From DATHBD01 sp035296325 (lineage in GTDB: Bacteria > Actinomycetota > Actinomycetes > Mycobacteriales > Micromonosporaceae), in contig DATHBD010000026.1 of NCBI GenBank assembly GCA_035296325.1, positions 1-64,000 on the forward strand: a stretch of DNA of 64,000 bases, given 5' to 3'. The position numbers were made by a program, and so were the translations under genes. Numbering within the stretch: the stretch's first letter is position 1; every line of letters begins with the position of its first letter. The notes below the pieces were generated by a model. The model had not been told where the DNA came from. It did not search any database and saw nothing but the letters and a program-made list of their open reading frames with translations. Positions 1 to 6,753 of the stretch are shown here, piece after piece.

Positions 1-151
1 GCATCGGGTTCGAGGGCTGGGCGGTCCATGCCTGTTCCTCCCAGGTACTTGCACACGCACGTGCATTCGGTGGGAGCGGAATGGCGACAAGCCGGGCGCC
101 CGTGTGTAGTGTGGCCCCTGGTTGCAGTCAGCAGTTCCTCGTACGTTGTAC

Positions 152-182
152 AACGCCCGCGGAGCACTTAGCCGCGGGCGTT
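152..182 (+). promoter_or_regulatory. Stem-loop in the leader of the cold-shock gene
   Basis: Two perfectly complementary 11-base arms (152-162 and 172-182) are separated by a 9-base loop, about 100 bases upstream of the cold-shock start codon. There is no T-run, so it is more likely a structured mRNA leader element than a terminator. Cold-shock genes commonly have long structured leaders; that this one is thermoregulatory is inference. Confidence 0.45.
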
Positions 183-280
183 CGGCATATCTGGGCGTCG
201 GATGGAACCGCGGGGCACATCGCCACGCAACCAGGGGGTCTCGCACCGTGCGGGGCCATCCGTCTAGAGGAGAACAGCAC

Positions 281-484
281 ATGGCACAGGGCACCGTGAA
301 GTGGTTCAACGCCGAGAAGGGCTTCGGCTTCATCGAGCAGGACGGCGGAGGCGCCGACGTGTTCGTCCACTTCTCCGCCATCAGCGGCTCCGGCTACCGC
401 TCGCTCGACGAGGGTCAGCGCGTGGAGTTCGAGGTCACCCAGGGTCAGAAGGGCCCGCAGGCCGAGAACGTCCGCGGCATCTGA
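281..484 (+). CDS. Cold-shock protein, CspA family
   Basis: Encodes 67 residues, the usual size for a single cold-shock domain. Both RNA-binding motifs are visible: RNP1 (KGFGFI, about residues 15-20) and RNP2 (VFVHF, about 28-32). The N-terminal GTVKWFNAEKGFGFI pattern is diagnostic of CspA-type OB-fold nucleic-acid chaperones, which bind single-stranded RNA or DNA in the cytoplasm. The ATG at 281 is preceded by a good ribosome site (AGGAGA at 268-273). The reading frame is open further upstream, but that part shows no family resemblance, so the short start is preferred. A strong hairpin follows at 566-595. The paralogue cannot be assigned from sequence alone. Confidence 0.95.
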   Translation: MAQGTVKWFNAEKGFGFIEQDGGGADVFVHFSAISGSGYRSLDEGQRVEFEVTQGQKGPQAENVRGI

Positions 485-565
485 GTTCGCGCAGCGCCGT
501 CTGAGCTCGCAAGGCCCTCACCGGCTCCAGAGCTCAACCAACATCCGGGCCTCGTGCCCGGCACA

Positions 566-595
566 CCGAAGGCCCCGCTCCGGCGGGGCCTTCGG
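566..595. terminator. Bidirectional terminator between cold-shock gene and small minus-strand gene
   Basis: Perfect 13-bp stem (566-578 with 583-595) and a 4-base TCCG loop, very GC-rich, lying between two convergent genes that end at 484 (+) and 601 (-). There is no strong U-tract, which is normal for actinobacterial terminators. Confidence 0.8.
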
Positions 596-600
596 CGTCT

Positions 601-759
601 CTACTGCTCGGGCTCGGACTGGGCGTTGTCCCCCGGAACCAGCCCACCGAGGTCCGGTTGGTCCCCGACGACGTCGCGTTCCCGATCGACCGACTCGGCG
701 GCCGGCTCCGACGCGACCTCGGCCATGCTGGGCGGCAGTGGGTTCTCTGGTGTGCTCAT
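601..759 (-). CDS. Small acidic protein of unknown function (52 aa)
   Basis: A 52-residue frame from ATG (759-757) to TAG (603-601). The product starts MSTPENPLPPSMAEV and is rich in Glu, Asp, Pro and Ser, with no membrane segment or signal peptide; it is probably disordered. Evidence that it is real: it ends six bases from the shared terminator hairpin, its third-position GC matches neighbouring genes, and a GGGGAGG stretch lies upstream, though about 12 bases away. I do not recognise a family or function. Confidence 0.55.
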   Translation of the reverse strand: MSTPENPLPPSMAEVASEPAAESVDRERDVVGDQPDLGGLVPGDNAQSEPEQ

Positions 760-858
760 GCAGTCGCGCTACCCCGGCCTCCCCGCGACACTCGCGGGCG
801 CCGGCGAACGTCCGGTGAACGAGCGCCCGCACGGTGACTGCGATGATTGGCCATGCCG

Positions 859-945
859 GGAGGGCTCGCCTAGAGGCCGATGGCGGCGGTCTTGAAAACC
901 GCTAGGGGTGCAAGCTCCTCAAGGGTTCGAATCCCTTGCCCTCCG
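859..945 (+). tRNA. tRNA-Ser (anticodon UGA)
   Basis: Full class II cloverleaf of 87 nt. The acceptor GGAGGGC pairs with GCCCTCC at 938-944 and the discriminator base is G at 945. D-arm GCC/GGC, anticodon arm GCGGT-CTTGAAA-ACCGC with anticodon TGA, a long variable arm, and T-arm AAGGG-TTCGAAT-CCCTT are all visible. CCA is not encoded. The 3' half and downstream flank are repeated at 2887, which marks this gene as an integration site. Confidence 0.95.
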
Positions 946-1045
946 CTCTGACCAGCACAAACGAAGATCGCCTGCAAGGGAAGCAAGTGATCAAGGCCCG
1001 ATTGGCCGCAAACTGGCCGTACGGCGGCGTCATCCCGTCGCCTCG
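887..1045 (+). repeat. Attachment-site direct repeat, copy 1 (tRNA-Ser 3' half plus flank)
   Basis: From the anticodon arm of tRNA-Ser through its 3' end and about 100 bases beyond, this sequence recurs at 2887-3031. The tRNA part is nearly identical (one base missing and one substitution in copy 2 over about 59 bases). The flank is recognisably related but more diverged, sharing for example CTCTGACCAGC, GATTGGCCG and CATCCCGTCGC. This is the arrangement left by site-specific integration into a tRNA 3' end. The repeat is read directly; calling it att is inference. Confidence 0.75.
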
Positions 1046-1257
1046 GCCGCTGCGGGGCGCCTCCGGGTGTCCTTGCGGGGGCCCCTGGCAAGAAGGGTTA
1101 CGACCTTGTCCGTGGCCTGATCGAGGACCGCACGTCGAACATGTTGGTACAGATCTTGTGTGATGGCAGTCTTCGAGTGGCCCAGCTGTTCTGACACCAC
1201 CCGGATGTCGACACCGGCTTCCAGGCGCAGTGTCGCGGCTGTATGTCGACCCTCGTG
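1030..1257 (-). pseudogene. Tyrosine recombinase (integrase), C-terminal remnant
   Basis: About the last 75 residues of a phage/ICE-type integrase read toward the tRNA: H-x-x-R-H followed by TAATLRLEAGVDIRVVSEQ, then LGHS and the Tyr region QDLYQHV. These correspond to the catalytic His-x-x-Arg, the late His and the nucleophilic Tyr of the family. The N-terminal DNA-binding domain and the first catalytic Arg are absent; upstream of about 1257 the frame has no family resemblance. An integrase beside a tRNA 3' end and reading toward it is the standard layout of a tRNA-targeting element. It cannot be active as it stands. Confidence 0.8.
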
Positions 1258-1617
1258 ACCTGCGTCCACCCCGTCCACCATCGTCCACTTCTCATGAGTC
1301 ACGGTCAGGTGAAGGGTCGGGTCGGTGAGGGGTGCCGCCTTGGTCATCGCGCCGATGGCTCTTCGAGATGTGTGGCTCGGCCGCGGTGCAGCCACGAGCG
1401 CATAGAGATCTCGGGCGGCATGGCATCGGCGAGCAGGGGGCTTGGTGGACCGGCCTGGGTACATACAGGATGCGGCGTTGGCGTGGTAGGACGAAGGTTG
1501 TTCTGTTGTGCCGATCCGCGCGGACGGGAGCAAGGCTCCGCTGGTGGGGTGGCGCGGGGTTCAAGTCGAACGGGCGAAAACCGAACCGACTGACCGACAT
1601 TCTTGAGCCGGCCGGTT

Positions 1618-2608
1618 GGAGCCTGCTGCATGCGGTTGGCCGCGGAGCAGCGGGGTAGTGCGGCGCGGTTCGCTGAGGCGGCTCGCGAGCAGGAGGAGGT
1701 GGCGAAGCGGCAAGAGGTGCGGGCGAAGCAGATGCAGGAGTTGGCGGACGACGCGACCGAGGACGCCAACCGGCAGCGGGCCAACGCCGAGGAGCAGCGG
1801 CGGATCGCGATCAGCCGCCGGGTGAACAATCAGGCGAAGGCGATGGCGCCGGGCGATCCGACGTTGGCCCTCATGCTGGGGGTGGCCGCGGCGAAGGTGC
1901 AGCGCGACGAGGCCCGCACGCACCTCGCCGGCATGCTCACCTCGACGCACTACGCCGGCACCGTGCCGGGGGCAGTGAAGGTGGGATACGTTTCCGACGA
2001 CGTGCTGCTCGCCGGGTGCCCCTCCGGCGACGCGCTGAAGCTGTGGAACGTGGCCGACCGGGCGAACCCCAACGAGATTGCGGACTTGGGCGTGTATTAC
2101 CGCTGGGCGATCAACCCGGACCGAGGGACGGTCGCCGCCTATCAGTACGGCACGCCATTCGTTGATCTCCTGGATGTGACAACTTGAGTTCAACCTGTCG
2201 TTGCAACACGGGCCTGTTGGGTCGCTCCTATCTTTGTCAAGCCGCGGCGGGCTCCTCCGGGACGGAAAGACGCTGGCAACGGTGGCTCGCTTTGCCCCGG
2301 CCATATTGTGGGACGTGGCAGGCGGAGGCGAGCCGGTTAAGGTCGCAGACTTCTGGGGTCGCCGGCCGGCGATTTCTTCGACGAGATACGAGGCGACGTT
2401 CGCCCGGGACGGGCGCACCTTGGCCATCGACGAGGGAGACTTCGACCTCGAAATGGGCGCCGTCGGGCTCTGGGATCTCTCGAAGCCGGCTGAGTTGCGC
2501 GCCGACCCAAGCGCGCAGGCGTGCGCGATTACTGGCCGGGGCCTCACCGAGGATGAGTGGGCGCGTTATCTCCCGGAGCTTGAGCACCAACCCACCTGTT
2601 CCGGCTGA
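1618..2608 (+). pseudogene. WD40-repeat protein fragment, truncated and frameshifted
   Basis: The first part (to 2184) has a charged helical stretch rich in AEQ/REQEE/RQRAN, then NNQAKAM..GDPTLALMLGVAAA, the linker that precedes the propeller in actinobacterial NACHT/caspase-WD40 proteins. A stop at 2185-2187 ends that frame. The homology continues one frame over from about 2183 (LEFNLSLQHGPVGS...) through WD-type blades to the characteristic tail ITGRGLTEDEWARYLPEL, ending at 2608. A single-base loss near 2180 explains the break. The N-terminal enzymatic part is missing. This is a relic cargo gene inside the decayed integrative element. Confidence 0.75.
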
Positions 2609-2886
2609 CGGCTCGGCAGCGCCCAGAACGTCAACAACGGGGGCTGAGCCCGAGTCCTGTCCAGGGTGGCGTCATGCGCCGGTATCCCGTCGTTGTGCAA
2701 CGCCACGGGTCGCTGACAACCTTGACGCTGCTGCGCTCCAAGACGGGTCGCCGGTGGCCGCAAGTTGGCCGCGGACCGCAGAGGACCGACCGGTACGACC
2801 CGTGATGGACCGGGACGCCGGATCGCTTCTGACCTGCTGAACGACCTGTAGGGGGACTGGCCGGTACGGTCCGGGATGGGCCTCGT

Positions 2887-3031
2887 CGGTCTTGAAACCG
2901 CTAGGGGTCCAAGCTCCTCAAGGGTTCGAATCCCTTGCCCTCCGCTCTGACCAGCGCAACGAAGATTCTCCCGGCTGGTCGAGGCTTGATTGGCCGTCCG
3001 CCGGCCGTAGGGCGTCGCCATCCCGTCGCTG
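2887..3031 (+). repeat. Attachment-site direct repeat, copy 2 (partial tRNA-Ser)
   Basis: Repeats the tRNA-Ser sequence from the anticodon stem to the discriminator base, with one A deleted in the anticodon loop, then a diverged version of the same flank. The 5' half of the tRNA is absent, so this copy is not a functional tRNA. It bounds the 2-kb relic that contains the integrase fragment. Immediately after it begins the copy of the PIG-L gene end. Confidence 0.75.
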
Positions 3032-3108
3032 CCCGTGGCCCCATCCACGATCGAGCCGGGCCATCCAGACGACCCCCGAGCACTGGGGCACATGGATCGG
3101 CCGACCCG
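3032..3108 (+). repeat. 77-bp copy of the 3' end of the cluster's PIG-L gene
   Basis: Matches 14723-14799 in the same orientation with 74 of 77 identical positions (mismatches at 3035, 3047 and 3075). In the intact gene this stretch encodes PHPRSSRAIQTTAEHWGTW, a normal PIG-L C-terminal motif. Here it has no start, no upstream domain and no proper end. It is therefore a gene scar joined directly to the second attachment repeat. Confidence 0.85.
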
Positions 3109-3632
3109 GATCTTCGGAGAGCTTGCCAGTGGCCTGGTGGCAGGGCACGCTCGCGCGTCTGCAGCACGCCGCCACGCTCGAAACACTCAGGCAGCTGGAC
3201 GTCCGCACAGTGGACCGGAGTGCGCCGAAATGTGAACCGGTTCACAAGGGTCGGCTCATCTGGCCATCTCAACGCTCCGGACGGCCCGTATCTGCAGGCA
3301 CGACAACGACCCTGTCGCCAACGCGCTAACCGAATTGTGTGGCCTAACACTCACCAACGTTCCCGGTCAAGCGACTAGCGCGAGACGCGGTTGCACTGGT
3401 CAGGAGGCGGTCGAATCGGGCGGTCCGGTGCAGGTCACGCGACCGGGCGGCCCTCCGGATAGAGCCGATGGAGGGCGCGAACTTCGCCGTTGACAAATCC
3501 ATCAACGTCGACAAGAGTCTGGAACAGCGATGCCGGCTGTTCAAGCGAACACATGCGCCTTGGGTAACCGGCCGCGCGCCTTCCTTGTCGGAGCGGCGCG
3601 TCCAGCGATGAAGTGTACGGGGGCAGCCATCA
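3109..3632 (+). other. Non-coding stretch upstream of the biosynthetic cluster
   Basis: I see no convincing gene in these roughly 520 bases. They contain a perfect 16-bp palindrome at 3231-3246 and a TTGACA hexamer at 3490-3495 without a clear partner at -10. A promoter for the cluster probably lies here, but it cannot be placed with confidence. Confidence 0.4.
3231..3246. promoter_or_regulatory. Perfect 16-bp palindrome, LacI-family-like operator
   Basis: TGTGAACCGGTTCACA is fully self-complementary. Its AACCGGTT core with a central CpG resembles LacI/GalR-family operators. No LacI-type gene is present in the window, and the nearest downstream gene starts about 390 bases away, so any regulatory target is uncertain. 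Confidence 0.4.
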
Positions 3633-4373
3633 GTGTTAAGCTATATGCTTTGCAGTGTCGAACGAACCGGGAGCACCTGGCTTTCGACAATGTTGCAGAG
3701 CACCGGTATTGCGGGCAACCCGCGTTGGGAATACTTCAGCAACATCGTGGAGACCCTGACTGCGGAGGACGAGCAGATCACTTCCTTTCCTGATTACCTG
3801 CAGTATGTCCGGTCGGCGGCGGCGACGGAGAACGGCGTGCTGGGAATCAACGTGATGTGGCGGCAGGTGCCGTCGGCACTGCGCAGGATCAGGCAAACAC
3901 TGAGCCTGGACGGCGTGGCCGACGACGAGACATTCCGCCGTGTGCTTCCGGGTCTCGACCGCTTCGTCTTCCTGCATCGCGTTGACCATTTGGACCAGGC
4001 CGTGTCCTGGGCGAGAGCGCATCAAAGCGGCCAGTGGAGAAGCTACGAAGAGCCACGGACGACTGATCCCAAATACGACTTCAACATGATCGACATGTGT
4101 TATTACAGTGCTGTCGCCGATGACTACGCGTGGCGAACCTGGTTTGGGAGATTGGGGATTCAACCCCTCCTGGTGGAGTACGAGCAGCTGACCGTCGACG
4201 CGGCCGGTGTCGTCGGAGGCATCCTCGAGTACCTCGGGTTGGATCCGGCGAGTGGGCGGCGCCCACAAAGCCCGTTGCGCAAACAGGCTGATGAGCTCAG
4301 CCTTGAATGGAAGCAGCGATACCTGCGTGACCTCAAAGGATGGCGCGTCCCCTCCTATGGGCTGGCCACATGA
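3633..4373 (+). CDS. Stf0-like sulfotransferase
   Basis: Encodes 246 residues. The N-terminus carries a PAPS 5'-phosphosulfate loop (CSVERTGSTWL, residues 7-17) followed by GIAGNPRWEYF, the arrangement of Stf0 (trehalose 2-sulfotransferase) relatives. NGVLGINVMWRQ and FLHRVDHLDQAVSWARA also match Stf0 landmarks. The predicted reaction is sulfate transfer from PAPS to a hydroxyl; the acceptor is unknown. Start is GTG 3633 (GGGGG upstream) or ATG 3645. Codon 2 is the rare TTA. It is the first gene of the cluster and is separated from the second by 131 bases. Base composition is clearly less GC-rich than the rest of the window. No cysNC/cysH-type PAPS supply genes are nearby. Confidence 0.75.
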   Translation: MLSYMLCSVERTGSTWLSTMLQSTGIAGNPRWEYFSNIVETLTAEDEQITSFPDYLQYVRSAAATENGVLGINVMWRQVPSALRRIRQTLSLDGVADDETFRRVLPGLDRFVFLHRVDHLDQAVSWARAHQSGQWRSYEEPRTTDPKYDFNMIDMCYYSAVADDYAWRTWFGRLGIQPLLVEYEQLTVDAAGVVGGILEYLGLDPASGRRPQSPLRKQADELSLEWKQRYLRDLKGWRVPSYGLAT

Positions 4374-4504
4374 TCCCGACAGGGTCTCGCTGAACGACGG
4401 ACTCGGGCGATCGTCGGCTTCAGATCGCAATAGGGCCTCCGAGGGCCGGCCCGCCAATGGCTCGCGGCGCGGGATGTGCTGCCTGATCGATGGAGGTTTT
4501 GGAC

Positions 4505-5641
4505 GTGCGGCTTAACAGCTTTGACGAATGGTCGCGATTGCGGGAGGTAATCCTTGGTTCGGGGACCAACTACTCCGACCACGTGCGCGACCTCTCGTTC
4601 GAGATGTTCTTCAGTGACAACGTGTCGGGCTCCCGCGGTTATTATCCGCGGATCGGCGCCAAGGCCGACACTGACGTTGATGCCCATCGCCGTGTGGCAA
4701 TCAAGAAGCGTTATGTCGAGGAACTCATCGAGGACATCGAGGGCATCGCCGCGGCTATGACGTCGCTCTCAATAACAGTGCACCGTCCGCTCGAGCTTGA
4801 CAGCGCCAGCATGCGCGTCTCCACGCCGGCGTGGAGTGCACCTGTCACGCCGCCGTTGAACGTCCGGGACAATACTCTCATCCTCGGCGACGAGATCATC
4901 GAGACGCCGCCGATGTTGCGGGCCCGGTATTTCGAGACAAAGCTGCTCGCGCCGGCGTTCATGCATTACTTCGCGCAGGGCGCCCGATGGTCCGTGATGC
5001 CCCGACCGATGATGACCGACGCGTCATTCGACCCGTCATATGTAGAAAGCACAGCTCCGAACACCGAGGCGCCACTCGACCCGCAGCCGTCAAGCTACGA
5101 CGTTGGCCTGGAAATGATGCTCGACGGCGCGCAATGCCTTCGCCTCGGCCGCGACGTCGTCGTGAACATCTCCACCGCCAACCATGCGATGGCCTGCGAA
5201 TGGCTCGAGCGGCATTTCGAGGGCCGGTTTCGGTTCCACCGGATACATCGACTTACCGACAACCACATCGACAGCGCAGTCCTCGCCCTGCGCCCCGGCA
5301 CGCTGCTCGTGCGGTCGATGCAGGTGCTCGACTACCTGCCACCTGCGTTGCAGAAGTGGGACGCGATCGTTCCACCGCCGCCGGACCTGGACGGCTTTCC
5401 AAAATATGACGACGATGACCTCATCCTGGCGAGTCCCTACATTGACCTGAATGTGCTGTCGATCGACGAACAGACGGTGATGGTGAACGAAGCGAGCACC
5501 GCATTGATCCGGGAGCTCGAGCGAAACCGGTTCACGGTCGTGCCGGTGCGGCATCGCCATCGGCGCATATTCGGCGGCGGGCTGCACTGCTTCACGCTCG
5601 ACACCGTGCGCGACGGCGGGCCGGAAGACTATCTCGTCTAA
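4505..5641 (+). CDS. Amidinotransferase (StrB / glycine amidinotransferase family)
   Basis: Encodes 378 residues that transfer an amidino group, normally from arginine, to an amine. The catalytic triad of the family is intact: Asp207 in LDGAQCLRLG, His254 in DNHIDSAVLAL and Cys362 in FGGGLHCFTLD. Length and the opening SFDEWSRLREVILGSG fit StrB1 and AGAT relatives. An in-frame ATG lies at 4490, but its GGAGG (4492-4496) is ideally spaced for GTG 4505, so I chose 4505. Next to a PGM1-like ligase it recalls the guanidino-peptide pathways (pheganomycin, resorcinomycin, ketomemicin), where an amidino-amino acid is made and then ligated. The actual acceptor is unknown. Confidence 0.85.
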   Translation: MRLNSFDEWSRLREVILGSGTNYSDHVRDLSFEMFFSDNVSGSRGYYPRIGAKADTDVDAHRRVAIKKRYVEELIEDIEGIAAAMTSLSITVHRPLELDSASMRVSTPAWSAPVTPPLNVRDNTLILGDEIIETPPMLRARYFETKLLAPAFMHYFAQGARWSVMPRPMMTDASFDPSYVESTAPNTEAPLDPQPSSYDVGLEMMLDGAQCLRLGRDVVVNISTANHAMACEWLERHFEGRFRFHRIHRLTDNHIDSAVLALRPGTLLVRSMQVLDYLPPALQKWDAIVPPPPDLDGFPKYDDDDLILASPYIDLNVLSIDEQTVMVNEASTALIRELERNRFTVVPVRHRHRRIFGGGLHCFTLDTVRDGGPEDYLV

Positions 5642-5694
5642 GAAGCGCGTCGGTCCTGCGACATGGCGAACGGCATCTGTACACGGAGGTTGAA

Positions 5695-6753
5695 GTGACC
5701 AGTCCCACCATTGACCACGCCCAGGAATTGCGGAGCAAGAACTTCGGTTCCCAGTTGGGTTTGCATTCCGTAATTTATCCAATTGATTACTGCACGTCGG
5801 CATGTACGTACTGCGGCCTGAGTACCCTTCTCGCAGACAGCGGCGCGCACGGTGTACGGGGTGCAATGCCGCCCGAGACCTTCGATCTGGTGGTCGGTCG
5901 GCTGCGCGACACGGGTTACAAGGTCCACGAGTTGGTGTTCGGAACCGTCAGCACCGACCAGGAACGGCTCTCTCACCGGGTCGCAAAGTGGTGCGAGCGG
6001 GCGAAGCGCGTCGACCCGGACAGCTACGTCATCGTCAATTGCGACACGCTGAAGCCTGCCGGGTACCGCCGGCTGCGCGACGCTGGCGCCAACGCGATCT
6101 GGACCTTCATGGAGGTCATGACGCCCGAGCTGTACCGGGACAAGCACCGCGGTGGCCTCAAGTCTGATCAGGCTGAGCGGCTGGAAGCGCCCGGCCGTAT
6201 CCGCGATGCCGGGATGGCAGTCGGCAACGCGTTGCTGTGGGGGCTGGTGCCCGATTGGGAGGCCGAACTGGAGAGGTTCGTGGCCTGGTCCGCAGCGGTA
6301 GGCGGATTCGATTTCGTGGCGACACCGGTGCTGCAGGAGGTCACATTGCCCGTCGGCGTCCCGGCGCCGGAGGGCTTCGACGCTGTTCCGCCGCTTGGCG
6401 TGTCCCAGGATCTCTATCTGGAAATCTGCGCCCGGCTCAGGATCGCGTTTCCAGACAGCCACCTGGTCGCGAACACCCGCCTGGAGCCCGGTTTCGTCTA
6501 CGGCAAGGCATCGACGATAACCGACATGAGCAACGGCTACGTGTGGACGGGTTCGCGCTCTCACCCGAAGGCCGAACTTGCGTCCGCAGGCCACGTGCGG
6601 TCGGCGAGTACCCAGATGAACTTCTTCAACCCAGGGGAGACGCGCGAGCAGGTCCAATCCATGTGCCCGCCGCATATCACGGCCACCTTCGACCTTCCCC
6701 GGAGCGGCGGCGCTGACCTGACTCCCCAACGAGTCGAGCTTCATCGTGACTGA
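5695..6753 (+). CDS. Radical SAM enzyme, ThiH/HydG/NosL-like
   Basis: Encodes 352 residues. The cluster-binding motif is Cys33-x3-Cys37-x2-Cys40 (CTSACTYCG) in a TIM-barrel context. The stretch MEVMTPELYRDKH..GLKSDQAERL..PGRIRDAG parallels the QETY..YH..GPKSDYEWRL..DRA.EAG segment of ThiH and HydG, the aromatic amino acid lyases. Those enzymes cleave Tyr or Trp using 5'-deoxyadenosyl radical chemistry; the substrate here is unknown. There is no C-terminal auxiliary cluster motif of the HydG type. GTG 5695 has GGAGG upstream. It overlaps the next gene by 8 bases, implying translational coupling to the ATP-grasp ligase. Confidence 0.8.
   Translation: MTSPTIDHAQELRSKNFGSQLGLHSVIYPIDYCTSACTYCGLSTLLADSGAHGVRGAMPPETFDLVVGRLRDTGYKVHELVFGTVSTDQERLSHRVAKWCERAKRVDPDSYVIVNCDTLKPAGYRRLRDAGANAIWTFMEVMTPELYRDKHRGGLKSDQAERLEAPGRIRDAGMAVGNALLWGLVPDWEAELERFVAWSAAVGGFDFVATPVLQEVTLPVGVPAPEGFDAVPPLGVSQDLYLEICARLRIAFPDSHLVANTRLEPGFVYGKASTITDMSNGYVWTGSRSHPKAELASAGHVRSASTQMNFFNPGETREQVQSMCPPHITATFDLPRSGGADLTPQRVELHRD

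Noticed and set aside
1540..1580. T-arm-like GGTTCAAGTC that might mark another tRNA remnant
   Set aside because: No acceptor, D or anticodon arm can be built around it, so it is probably chance.
2609..2870. Coding potential between the WD40 relic and the second attachment repeat
   Set aside because: The open frames here show no family resemblance and no ribosome site; I treat it as decayed non-coding sequence.
3110..4504. Possible ribosomal precursor peptide for the PGM1-like ligase
   Set aside because: I read the gaps before and between the first cluster genes for short frames with ribosome sites; none had a plausible leader-core layout. Pheganomycin-type logic with a ribosomal partner is therefore not supported here.
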